Assembly: GCA_903938075.1 (NCBI GenBank)
Contig: CAJABS010000158.1
Location: 1-16,255, forward strand
Direction of reading: 5' to 3'
DNA from: an uncultured Chloroflexota bacterium
GTDB taxonomy: Bacteria; Chloroflexota; Limnocylindria; Limnocylindrales; Limnocylindraceae
Length of the DNA: 16,255 nt
The notes under the pieces were generated by a model. It was not told the DNA's origin and did no database searches. It worked only from the letters and a program-made list of their open reading frames with translations. Made by a program: the position numbers and the translations under genes. Within the stretch, counting starts at the first letter, position 1. The number at the start of each line of letters is the position of its first letter. Positions 1 through 6,906 of the stretch are shown piece after piece.

Positions 1-291
1 CGCATTGGGCTCACCGGCGCAGTACTGCTGGCTCTTGGCCGCGCTATCGGCGAGACCATCGCTGTCACCATGGTGATCGGCAACGCGGAGGGGATCCCGT
101 CTAGCCTCTTCCTCCCTGGCCAAACGATTGCATCAAAGATCGCGTCAAACTATGCCGAGGCCAGCACCCCAACCGAAACAGGCGCCCTTGCCGCACTCGG
201 TATCTGCCTCTTCGCTGTCACCTTCATGCTCAGCCTCGCCATTCGCCTCCTCGTCCGCCGTGCGGCGCGCGGAGGGGGGCAGACATCGTGA
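1..291 (+). CDS. pstC: Phosphate ABC transporter permease PstC (system 1), C-terminal part only
   Basis: This is the C-terminal 96 residues of a PstC-type permease; the reading frame is open from base 1, so the gene begins outside the window. PstC pairs with PstA to form the membrane channel for inorganic phosphate. The piece contains the family motif GRAIGETIAVTMVIGN (about residues 14-29 of the fragment), which follows the EAA cytoplasmic loop in complete PstC proteins, then a GQTIAS stretch and one last membrane segment (LAALGICLFAVTFMLSLAIR), ending in a basic tail. The stop codon overlaps the GTG start of pstA (GTGA), so the two are translationally coupled. The sequence after the GET motif differs strongly from that of the second PstC at 5110-6033, so this is not a recent duplicate. 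The matching pstS is presumably upstream of the window. Confidence 0.93.
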   Translation, partial: RIGLTGAVLLALGRAIGETIAVTMVIGNAEGIPSSLFLPGQTIASKIASNYAEASTPTETGALAALGICLFAVTFMLSLAIRLLVRRAARGGGQTS

Positions 292-1163
292 GCGTGCTGC
301 GTTTTACTGCCGCTGACTTGGTCAAGGCCCCTTCAGGGCGTGATGCTCGACGCAGGCGCGCCGACCGCTTCATGCGCGGAATCATGTTTGTGACCGCCGC
401 TATTGCCGTGGTCCCACTCATCGGACTCATTACGTACATCATCACAAACGGACTGCCATTCCTCACGTCGCAGCTCATCGTGAACAGCCCCCTAGACATC
501 GAGCCCGGAATCTCAAACGCCATCATCGGTTCGTTGCAGCTAACGATTGCATCCATCATTGTCGCGGCACCGGTTGGAATCGCTGGCGGCGTCTATCTCA
601 ACGAGTTCGCCTCACCGCGGGTCTCTTCCGCCGGTGAGCTGCTCATCGATGTGATGCTTGGCACCCCAAGCATCATCGCCGGGCTCTTTGCCTTCCTGGT
701 CGTCGTCCCTGCCCTTGGATTCTCTGGGTACGCAGCGATCGTGGCGCTCTCTGTGCTCATGATTCCGATCGTCATGCGCACAACCCAAGAGGTGATTCGA
801 CTCGTTCCTGCCGGTGTGCGAGAGGCCTCGCTCGCACTCGGCATTCCGGTGTGGAAGACAACGATCTTCGTTACCTGCCGCACGGCGGCATCCGGGCTCC
901 TGACGGGCGTTGTTCTTGCCGTCAGTCGTGGTCTGGGCGAAACAGCACCGCTGCTACTCACTGCAAAGGGCACCAACGACACGGAGATCCTCAATTTTGG
1001 CTCAACGATGAACGCCATGCCGATCGTGATTTATCGCTATTCAAGCTCGCCAGATAGCTTGCTAATCGGCCAAGCATGGGCGACGGCACTCGTGCTGCTC
1101 GTAATCGCACTCACACTCAACGTGCTGGTTCGGTTCCGCACCGTCAACAACCGGGTGGCATAG
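288..1163 (+). CDS. pstA: Phosphate ABC transporter permease PstA (system 1)
   Basis: A 291-residue inner-membrane permease, the usual size for PstA, forming the phosphate channel with PstC. It has a short cytoplasmic N-terminus rich in Arg (about residues 18-28), a first membrane helix at about 31-52, and further helices beginning near residue 80. The EAA loop that contacts the ATPase lies at about 165-195 (EVIRLVPAGVREASLALG), followed by the conserved SRGLGETAPLLL motif near residue 210, typical of PstA. The start is GTG at 288, overlapping the pstC stop. The second PstA in the window (6030-6896) has the usual VPSIVYGIF motif; here the corresponding stretch reads TPSIIAGLFAF, one of many differences showing that the two permeases belong to separate lineages. 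pstB follows 2 or 26 bases after the stop, depending on the start chosen. Confidence 0.95.
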   Translation: MSVLRFTAADLVKAPSGRDARRRRADRFMRGIMFVTAAIAVVPLIGLITYIITNGLPFLTSQLIVNSPLDIEPGISNAIIGSLQLTIASIIVAAPVGIAGGVYLNEFASPRVSSAGELLIDVMLGTPSIIAGLFAFLVVVPALGFSGYAAIVALSVLMIPIVMRTTQEVIRLVPAGVREASLALGIPVWKTTIFVTCRTAASGLLTGVVLAVSRGLGETAPLLLTAKGTNDTEILNFGSTMNAMPIVIYRYSSSPDSLLIGQAWATALVLLVIALTLNVLVRFRTVNNRVA

Positions 1164-1189
1164 TCATGGAAGAAGAGAAGGGGAAGGGA

Positions 1190-2056
1190 ATGAAGCGCTC
1201 AGAAGTTAACACCGCTGGATCAACTCAGGCGTCAAAGACCGCATCTTCTGCGGCTACAAACGCCCATGCAAGTCATAACTCGACGGAAGGGAGTCTAAAC
1301 CTCAAGAATCTTGAGGTGTTCTATGACAAGTTCCGTGCGGTCAACAATGTCTCGCTGAACATTGAACCGAAAAAGGTAACCGCCCTGATTGGCCCATCTG
1401 GTTGCGGCAAGTCAACACTTCTCCGCGCCATCAACCGTATGCACGAAACGATCCCGAATGCAACGGTGAAGGGCACGATCACGCTTGATGGCATTGATAT
1501 CTACGGATCGCTTGTCGACCCTGTTCGAGTTCGTCGAGTTATCGGCATGGTCTTCCAGAAGCCGAACCCATTTCCAACGATGTCGATCTTTGGCAATGTG
1601 GCAAGCGGGCTGCGCCTGGCGGGCGCTTCAAGCAAGGATGAAATCGCAGGGATCGTGGAAGAGTCACTAAAGAAGGCTGCGCTCTGGAACGAGGTGAAGG
1701 ATAAGCTCAATGAGCCTGGCACCTCACTCTCCGGCGGCCAGCAGCAGCGCCTCTGTATTGCGCGTGCAATTGCCGTTCGCCCAGAGGTGATCTTGATGGA
1801 TGAGCCGTGCTCCGCGCTCGATCCGATCGCCACGCTCAAGATTGAAGAGTTGATTCGAGAGCTCCGAACGGAGTACACCATCGTTATCGTGACGCACAAC
1901 ATGCAGCAGGCATCACGCGTCTCGGACTCGACAGCGTTCTTCAGCATGGGTGAAGACCGTGGCGGATACCTCGTGGAGAGCGGCCTCACGCCACAAATCT
2001 TCACTGCTCCAACGCAGCAGCTGACCGAAGACTACGTGGCAGGACGATTCGGTTGA
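1190..2056 (+). CDS. pstB: Phosphate ABC transporter ATP-binding protein PstB (system 1)
   Basis: The ATPase that drives phosphate import, bound to the cytoplasmic face of PstC/PstA. With the ATG at 1190 it has 288 residues. Visible ABC elements are Walker A GPSGCGKST (68-76), the Q-loop VFQKPNPFP (121-129), the signature LSGGQQQR (180-187), Walker B VILMDEPCSALDP (200-212) and the H-loop VTHNMQQ (about residue 235). VFQKPNPFP and the C-terminal YVAGRFG are characteristic of PstB. I chose 1190 because a purine-rich, Shine-Dalgarno-like run (AAGGGGAAGGGA) lies directly before it; the in-frame ATG at 1166 is the alternative and would simply translate that run as Glu/Lys. The first 35 or so residues are low-complexity (Ser, Thr, Ala, Asn) and precede the normal PstB start. 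The stop codon overlaps the TTG start of the next gene. Confidence 0.95.
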   Translation: MKRSEVNTAGSTQASKTASSAATNAHASHNSTEGSLNLKNLEVFYDKFRAVNNVSLNIEPKKVTALIGPSGCGKSTLLRAINRMHETIPNATVKGTITLDGIDIYGSLVDPVRVRRVIGMVFQKPNPFPTMSIFGNVASGLRLAGASSKDEIAGIVEESLKKAALWNEVKDKLNEPGTSLSGGQQQRLCIARAIAVRPEVILMDEPCSALDPIATLKIEELIRELRTEYTIVIVTHNMQQASRVSDSTAFFSMGEDRGGYLVESGLTPQIFTAPTQQLTEDYVAGRFG

Positions 2057-3201
2057 GCTTCGTTCGTCGGTCGTTTGCGCTCTCGCTCTCCTTGCTGTTG
2101 GTCGCCGCCTGCCGTCCTGGCGTACCGGGAGAGGCTACGCCAAGCGCCTCGTCGATCGCTGGCGCGCTGATTCCAAGTCAGCCCATGAGCGTCGTGTACC
2201 ACCTGCCTGGCGCTCCGAGCGGCCTGCACGCCCCCTTTGCATTCTTGACCCAGGAGGAGGCGCTTGCCGCTGCTGAAATCACGGTGAGCATTGCCACACC
2301 CACGGTCGGGGTGGACCCATTCGCAGGCGCAGAAGATCCATCGACCGTCGATCTCTATGTGGCTTCGCCAGCCGCTGCGCTCAGTGCGCGCGAGGCGGGC
2401 AGCGACCTTGTGCTGATTGCAGGGCTCGCGCAGCAGTCAGATTGGCGCCTCGTAACGCCGGTTACCTCTGGGATTAGTGATCTCGCCGACCTTGCTGGCA
2501 AGAGCATTTTCGTTCATGGCCTGCCGGGCGATGCCGCCACGGCGCTTGCCGCCCTCTCGGCAGCGGGGGTGGACCTTGCGTCACTCTCCCTGACCTATGC
2601 CACCGACCTCTCGTCGTCGTTTGACCCCATCCCAATTCTTGACGGTACCTACGCGGCTGCCATCGTCAGCTCCGTTGATGGCTGGCCGCGCCTCGTTCAG
2701 GGACCAGACCTCGTTACCGGCGCAAGCGTTGGCGTAGAGGGGCTCGTCGAGTTCCCGATCACCCCCACAAGCTTGGACTCAGGACTTGCCATCTGGGCAC
2801 ACGCCTCGGCGCTTACATCCGACAACGCAAAGATTGCCGCTGCTGCTTCACTTGTTGCTCTAGCAGAGGGCCTCGCGTTCTGTCGCGACTCTATTGAAGA
2901 TTGCGCTGCACTGTTCCTCGGAATCGGCACATCCGATCAAGATCAAGAGACGTTGGTGTGGAGCATCAATGCGCTTAACAACCAACTCTGGCCAGCCGCT
3001 AACGGCGTACTCTGGATTGACACGAAAGGCGTCACTAACGCGGTAGCAACTGCAGTGTCCGCCGGCGTTCTAAAGAGCCCATTCAAGAGCGAATACGTGG
3101 ATGGTTCGGTCTTAGCTCTTGCTGAGCTGCATTGGCCGGCGGGCTTGGACCGCAACGGAGAGGGCTGGACTATCCTCGCCCTGGAGATCCCGCTCTACTA
3201 G
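2053..3201 (+). CDS. NMT1/SsuA-like substrate-binding lipoprotein, orphan, coupled to pstB
   Basis: A 382-residue exported lipoprotein. Residues 1-20 are a clear lipoprotein signal peptide: basic MSFVRR, a Leu/Ser-rich core, and lipobox LVAAC with Cys20 as the lipid anchor. The rest resembles the periplasmic-binding fold of the NMT1/SsuA/THI5 group (sulfonates, nitrate, taurine, pyrimidine precursors): a DLYVASPAAAL segment, then SGISDLADLAGKSIFVHG and DGTYAAAIVSSVDGW, in the order seen in that family. The substrate cannot be told from sequence. The start is TTG at 2053, overlapping the pstB stop (TTGA); no other start keeps the signal peptide, so I consider it secure. No permease or ATPase of the NMT1-type transporter is nearby, so this is an orphan binding protein sitting where phoU often follows pstB. 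Family assignment is moderate; lipoprotein status is firm. Confidence 0.82.
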   Translation: MSFVRRSFALSLSLLLVAACRPGVPGEATPSASSIAGALIPSQPMSVVYHLPGAPSGLHAPFAFLTQEEALAAAEITVSIATPTVGVDPFAGAEDPSTVDLYVASPAAALSAREAGSDLVLIAGLAQQSDWRLVTPVTSGISDLADLAGKSIFVHGLPGDAATALAALSAAGVDLASLSLTYATDLSSSFDPIPILDGTYAAAIVSSVDGWPRLVQGPDLVTGASVGVEGLVEFPITPTSLDSGLAIWAHASALTSDNAKIAAAASLVALAEGLAFCRDSIEDCAALFLGIGTSDQDQETLVWSINALNNQLWPAANGVLWIDTKGVTNAVATAVSAGVLKSPFKSEYVDGSVLALAELHWPAGLDRNGEGWTILALEIPLY

Positions 3202-3214
3202 CTCGGTTGAATGG

Positions 3215-3799
3215 CTAGGCAATAACCTGGTGACAGGCACGGCAGCGCGCCTCATACGTATCGTCACCGGCCATGCCACCGATCACGATCAGTTCGTCGT
3301 TCGCGCTCGCAGGCTTTCCGTCACGAAGGCGCTGTGTTCGGGTCGCTTCGTTCCCGCATACGACGCAGATTGCTGAGAGCTTCGTCACCTCATCTGCAAG
3401 GGCGAGCAGCTCTGGAATGGTCGCAAACGGTCGCCCAGCAAAGTCTTGGTCGAGCCCGCTGACGATGACGGTTCGCGGAGCCGCAACGATCTCTTCGATG
3501 ATGGCGGGGAGCTCCGGGCCAAAGAATTGGGCCTCTTCAATGGCAACGGCGTCAGGATTGATGCGAGTAACCTCGTTGCGAATCGCCTGAGCGTCAGGGG
3601 CAACAACACTTGGGAAGCGAGTGCCAGTGCGGCTCACGACTTCACCCGGGGCAACTCGAGTGTCGCGCGCGGGCGTGATCAAGAGAACGCTTTGACCAGC
3701 GATTTGACGTCGGGTAAGGAGGCGGACGACCTCAGCGGTTTTCCCGCTGCTCATGCAGCCAGCGATGACGTGGAGCCAAGGTCGACGTGGGATAGCCAT
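3215..3799 (-). CDS. tdk: Thymidine kinase, type II (zinc-binding family)
   Basis: A 194-residue cytosolic salvage enzyme transferring the ATP gamma-phosphate to thymidine to make dTMP. The length is standard for the type II family. The P-loop is GCMSSGKT (14-21), where the family usually has a residue such as Phe or Ala before SGK/AGK. The Walker B/catalytic block is EEAQFF (88-93), against the usual DEAQFF, with Glu89 as the expected catalytic base. SGLDQDFAGRPF follows, then the zinc ligands in CVVCG and, near the C-terminus, CRACH (three Cys plus one His or Cys, as in the family). The VIGGMAGDDTYEARCR segment matches the thymidine-binding lasso. The gene stands alone on the minus strand between two phosphate operons, convergent with the lipoprotein gene (13-base gap) and divergent from pstS. 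No Shine-Dalgarno sequence precedes the ATG. Confidence 0.94.
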   Translation of the reverse strand: MAIPRRPWLHVIAGCMSSGKTAEVVRLLTRRQIAGQSVLLITPARDTRVAPGEVVSRTGTRFPSVVAPDAQAIRNEVTRINPDAVAIEEAQFFGPELPAIIEEIVAAPRTVIVSGLDQDFAGRPFATIPELLALADEVTKLSAICVVCGNEATRTQRLRDGKPASANDELIVIGGMAGDDTYEARCRACHQVIA

Positions 3800-3806
3800 G
3801 GCGGGA

Positions 3807-3834
3807 ATCGTAGCGGAACGGGCGCACCCCCCAA
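3807..3834 (-). promoter_or_regulatory. Candidate leaderless promoter of tdk
   Basis: Read on the minus strand, a -35-like TTGGGG (plus-strand 3829-3834) and a -10-like TACGAT (3807-3812) are separated by 16 bases. Only 7 bases (TCCCGCC) lie between the -10 box and the ATG of tdk, which places the expected transcription start at or beside the start codon. With no Shine-Dalgarno sequence present, this fits a leaderless mRNA. This is pattern matching only; the -35 match is partial. Confidence 0.45.
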
Positions 3835-3895
3835 GTTACCCCCTTAACTGCGGGAATTCGTGCTCAGATCACCCAAGGAGACGGCGATAATCATT

Positions 3896-3912
3896 CGTTA
3901 ACAATATTAACG
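3896..3912. promoter_or_regulatory. Inverted repeat upstream of pstS, candidate phosphate-response operator
   Basis: A perfect 6-bp inverted repeat, CGTTAA-CAATA-TTAACG, in an AT-rich island that stands out from GC-rich surroundings. It is 77 bases before the pstS start and just downstream of a -10-like GATAAT (3886-3891). Another TTAAC occurs at 3844-3848. TTAACA-like repeats are known for PhoP boxes of Bacillus, and phosphate transporter operons are usually controlled by a PhoB/PhoP-type regulator, so a role in phosphate control is plausible, but the spacing is not the classic direct-repeat spacing and no regulator gene is in the window. The rest of the 190-base tdk-pstS gap shows only the tdk promoter and the pstS ribosome-binding site (GAGAGGAG at about 3977-3984). 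Confidence 0.4.
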
Positions 3913-3989
3913 GAGAGTGTTCTCATCGGACACGTTTGTGCCCGGCGCGAGGGAGACCCTCGCAACACATTTGGACGAGAGGAGCACCC

Positions 3990-4979
3990 ATGAAGAGCAC
4001 CGTGAAGAAGTTCAGCGTGGCCTTGGCGGCCGCCCTGTTCGTCGCCGCCTGTGGCGGCGCAGCAGCCAGTCCTTCAGGACCCGCCCTGACCGGCGATATC
4101 TCCATTGACGGCTCGAGCACCGTTTATCCAATCACCGAGGCCGTTGCCGAAGAGTTCCAGAACGCGAACTCGGGCGTGCAGGTCACCGTCGCCTTCTCGG
4201 GCACCGGCGGTGGTTTCAAGAAGTTCTGCGCAGGCGAGATGGACGCCAACAACGCGTCCCGCCCAATCAAGACGAGCGACAAGCCTGGCGACGATGGTGT
4301 CGCTGGAACTGCCGATGACGTCCTCTCCGAGGCAACGATCTGCAAGAACGCCGGCATTGAATACATTGAGCTGAAGGTTGCTCTTGACGCGCTTGCCGTT
4401 GTGGTGAGCAAGGAGAACACCTTCGTTGCCTGCCTCACCACTGACGAGCTCAAGTCAATTTGGGACCTCGATTCGAAGGTTGAGACTTGGGCTGACGTTC
4501 GTGCTGAATGGCCAGCTGAGAAGATCGACCTGTATGGCCCAGGCGCCGACTCCGGAACCTTTGACTACTTCACGGAAGTGATCAACGGCGAGGCGAAGCG
4601 CTCGCGCTCCGATTACACCGCATCCGAGGATGACAACACCTTGGTGACCGGCATCAGCGGCTCGCAGTACGCGCTTGGCTACTTCGGCCTTGCGTATGTG
4701 ACTGAGAATGCCGACAAGATTCGGGCAGTTGAGATTGACGGCGGCAGTGGTTGCACCGCGCCGTCTGCAGATGCAGCAAACGACGGTAGCTACGCGCCGC
4801 TCGGGCGACCGCTCTTCGTCTATGCATCCGTAGCAGCACTGGCTCGACCCGAGGTCGCAGCGTTCTTCCGGTTCTTCCTGGAGAACACGAACGAACTCTC
4901 GGCCGAGGTTGGCTACATCGGCCTCAACGATGCAGACCTAGCCGCCGCGAAGGCGACCCTAGAGGCTGCGCTCAAGTAA
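3990..4979 (+). CDS. pstS: Phosphate-binding lipoprotein PstS (system 2)
   Basis: A 329-residue extracytoplasmic phosphate-binding protein that delivers phosphate to PstC/PstA. The signal peptide MKSTVKKF plus a hydrophobic core ends in lipobox VAAC with Cys21 as the lipid anchor, followed by a short Ala/Ser linker. Phosphate-binding signatures are present: DGSSTVYPIT (40-49), SGTGGGFKKFCAGEMD (70-85), ASRPIK (89-94) and GPGADSGTFDYF. Between ASRPIK and the normal continuation (CKNAGIEYIEL) there is an Asp/Gly-rich insertion at about 97-112 containing DDGVAGTADDV, not usual in PstS. ATG 3990 was chosen over upstream in-frame starts because of the GAGAGGAG ribosome-binding site and the signal peptide. 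First gene of pstSCAB; a strong hairpin separates it from pstC, which would favour more PstS than permease. Confidence 0.97.
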   Translation: MKSTVKKFSVALAAALFVAACGGAAASPSGPALTGDISIDGSSTVYPITEAVAEEFQNANSGVQVTVAFSGTGGGFKKFCAGEMDANNASRPIKTSDKPGDDGVAGTADDVLSEATICKNAGIEYIELKVALDALAVVVSKENTFVACLTTDELKSIWDLDSKVETWADVRAEWPAEKIDLYGPGADSGTFDYFTEVINGEAKRSRSDYTASEDDNTLVTGISGSQYALGYFGLAYVTENADKIRAVEIDGGSGCTAPSADAANDGSYAPLGRPLFVYASVAALARPEVAAFFRFFLENTNELSAEVGYIGLNDADLAAAKATLEAALK

Positions 4980-5018
4980 GGATTCTGAGCGGGCGCTGAG
5001 CCCTCACGCGCGCTCAAA

Positions 5019-5049
5019 CGACCCGGGGGCCCCATCAGCCCCCGGGTCG
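5019..5049 (+). terminator. Strong hairpin between pstS and pstC (attenuator or mRNA 3'-end stabiliser)
   Basis: A perfect 12-bp stem: left arm 5019-5030 (CGACCCGGGGGC), loop 5031-5037 (CCCATCA), right arm 5038-5049 (GCCCCCGGGTCG). No U-tract follows (next bases ACACTTCTAGG), so it is not a classic full terminator. In binding-protein operons such hairpins commonly protect the upstream message or allow partial read-through, giving excess binding protein; that role is inferred here. The remaining bases to pstC hold only its ribosome-binding site (GGAGGAGGG, 5098-5106). Confidence 0.7.
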
Positions 5050-5109
5050 ACACTTCTAGGGGTAGGATCGCCGCGTACGGGGGAGAGCGGCTAAACGGGA
5101 GGAGGGTCT

Positions 5110-6033
5110 GTGGCAGGCGTATCGACAGCTCATCGTCCCGACTCCGCCGCTACCACCCGCAGGGGTGAGGCACTCATCGAATTCCTCCTTCGAGCCTCGG
5201 CGGCCATCGGGATCATCACCACCGTTGGCATCGTCACCGTCCTCCTCGTTGAGGCGATCTTCTTCTTCGCCGAAGTCTCCCCCGTTGACTTCTTCACTGG
5301 AACTCGTTGGTCGGCATCAATCCTTCCGTATGCGTTCGGTGTCATTCCGCTGATCACGAGCACACTCATGATCGCCTTCATTGCGCTCGTTCTTGCGGTA
5401 CCACTCGGTGTCCTTGCCGCAGTTTGGATGAGCGAGTTTGCGAGCCAGCGGGTTCGCTCCATCATCAAGCCAGTCCTTGAGATCCTGGCTGGCATCCCAA
5501 CGATCGTGTACGGCTTCTTCGCGATCACGGTCATCACTCCGCTACTGAAGGCCACGATCTTGCCTGACCTTGGGACCTTTTCGGCGCTATCAGCCGGCAT
5601 TGTCGTTGGCATCTTGGTCCTCCCACTCGTTGCGTCACTGACCGAAGATGCACTTCGGGCCGTGCCCCGTGGCTTGCGAGAGGGCTCATATGCGTTGGGA
5701 GCAACGCGCTGGGAGACGGTGCGCCGAGTGCTCCTACCAGCAGCACTATCAGGCATTGCTGCGGCGGTGATCCTGGCGATGAGTCGCGCTGTTGGTGAAA
5801 CGATGGCCGTGGTACTCGCGGCAGGCACCAATCCTCAGCTGACGTTGAACCCAACGGAATCGGTGCAAACGATGACCGCGTTCATCGTGCAGATCAGCCT
5901 TGGGGACACCCCAACCGAGAGCATTCAGTTCAAGGCGCTCTTCGCCGTAGGCGCCACGCTCTTCGCGATCACCTTCACGCTCAACCTCATCAGCGCCTGG
6001 CTGGTGGCGCGCTATCGGAACGTGTACGAATGA
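5110..6033 (+). CDS. pstC: Phosphate ABC transporter permease PstC (system 2)
   Basis: A 307-residue inner-membrane permease of normal PstC length. After a polar N-terminal tail (about 1-20) it has a first helix at about 25-52, an extracytoplasmic segment with FFTGTRW, then five further hydrophobic stretches. The ATPase-contacting EAA loop is at about 178-205 (EDALRAVPRGLREGSYALG), followed by SRAVGETMAVVLAAG near 225 and VQTMTAFIVQ. These motifs, and the presence of the SRAVGET block before the last helices, identify PstC. The start is GTG at 5110, supported by the ribosome-binding site GGAGGAGGG three bases upstream. Its stop overlaps the ATG of pstA (ATGA). It forms the channel with the PstA encoded next. 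Confidence 0.96.
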   Translation: MAGVSTAHRPDSAATTRRGEALIEFLLRASAAIGIITTVGIVTVLLVEAIFFFAEVSPVDFFTGTRWSASILPYAFGVIPLITSTLMIAFIALVLAVPLGVLAAVWMSEFASQRVRSIIKPVLEILAGIPTIVYGFFAITVITPLLKATILPDLGTFSALSAGIVVGILVLPLVASLTEDALRAVPRGLREGSYALGATRWETVRRVLLPAALSGIAAAVILAMSRAVGETMAVVLAAGTNPQLTLNPTESVQTMTAFIVQISLGDTPTESIQFKALFAVGATLFAITFTLNLISAWLVARYRNVYE

Positions 6034-6896
6034 GTACCCAGACGACCACACGTCGAAAAGTCGCTAATGCGCTGTTTGGCTTGCTGGCCTTCCTCGCGAT
6101 CTTCGCCAGCCTCGTCACGCTGGTGGCACTACTGTTTGATGTGGTCGTGCGCGGCGGGAGCAGCGTTGATCTGCAATTCTTCACCTCTGCACCGAGCCGC
6201 ATCCCCGCGAAGGCTGGCATTCTGCCAGCGCTCGTCGGCACCCTCTGGGTGACAACGCTCGTTGCGATCATGACCTTCCCAATCGGTGTTGCCGCCGCAA
6301 TCTATTTAGAGGAGTACGCCGGGCGTGGTCGCTGGTCACGTCTGTTGCGCATCAACATCTCCAACCTCGCCGGCGTCCCCTCGATCGTGTACGGCATCTT
6401 TGGGCTGGCCCTTTTCGTGCGGCTCCTCGGCCTCGGGCGCACGGTCTTTGCAGCTGCGCTCACGCTCAGCTTGCTCATTCTTCCCGTGGTGATTATTTCA
6501 AGCATGGAGGCAATTCGTGCCGTGCCACCTAGCCAGCGCGAGGCGGCATATGCGCTTGGTGCAACACGCTGGCAGATGGTGCGCCGAGCGCTGCTCCCCG
6601 CCGCCGCGCCTGGAATCCTTACCGGCATCGTGCTTGCTGTAGGTCGTGCCGTCGGCGAGACTGCACCGCTGATTCTTATTGGGGCCGTCACCTTCGTGAC
6701 CTTCGTGCCCGTCAATCCTTTTGAAGATAAGTACACCGTGCTGCCGATTCAGATCTTCAACTGGGCGGGTCGCCCACAGGCAGCATTCCAGGAGATCTCG
6801 GCCGCGGCGATCCTCGTGCTCCTTGTGCTCATGTTCCTGCTCAATCTCGTGGCAGTAATCCTTCGTGCGCGACTGTCGCGCACGATCCAGTGGTGA
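6030..6896 (+). CDS. pstA: Phosphate ABC transporter permease PstA (system 2)
   Basis: A 288-residue inner-membrane permease, partner of the preceding PstC. A first helix spans about 11-37, followed by an extracytoplasmic region and multiple helices. The family motif AGVPSIVYGIFGLALF lies at about 113-128, the EAA loop at about 157-190 (SMEAIRAVPPSQREAAYALG), and GRAVGETAPLILIGA near 205, all diagnostic for PstA. The ATG at 6030 overlaps the pstC stop. Compared with the PstA at 288-1163 it keeps only the general family motifs, so the two systems diverged long ago. pstB begins 10 bases after the stop. Confidence 0.96.
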   Translation: MSTQTTTRRKVANALFGLLAFLAIFASLVTLVALLFDVVVRGGSSVDLQFFTSAPSRIPAKAGILPALVGTLWVTTLVAIMTFPIGVAAAIYLEEYAGRGRWSRLLRINISNLAGVPSIVYGIFGLALFVRLLGLGRTVFAAALTLSLLILPVVIISSMEAIRAVPPSQREAAYALGATRWQMVRRALLPAAAPGILTGIVLAVGRAVGETAPLILIGAVTFVTFVPVNPFEDKYTVLPIQIFNWAGRPQAAFQEISAAAILVLLVLMFLLNLVAVILRARLSRTIQW

Positions 6897-6906
6897 GGTA
6901 CCGTCT

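Noticed and set aside
1076..1189. Upstream in-frame extension of pstB (system 1) into pstA
   Set aside because: The residues are out-of-frame pstA sequence; 1190 has a purine-rich ribosome-binding site directly before it (1166 remains possible).
3202..3214. Terminator between the convergent lipoprotein and tdk genes
   Set aside because: Only 13 bases, with no inverted repeat that I can see.
5130..5831. 233-codon open frame antisense to pstC of system 2
   Set aside because: Complement of a clear permease gene; low-complexity Arg/Thr/Ala translation with no family features.
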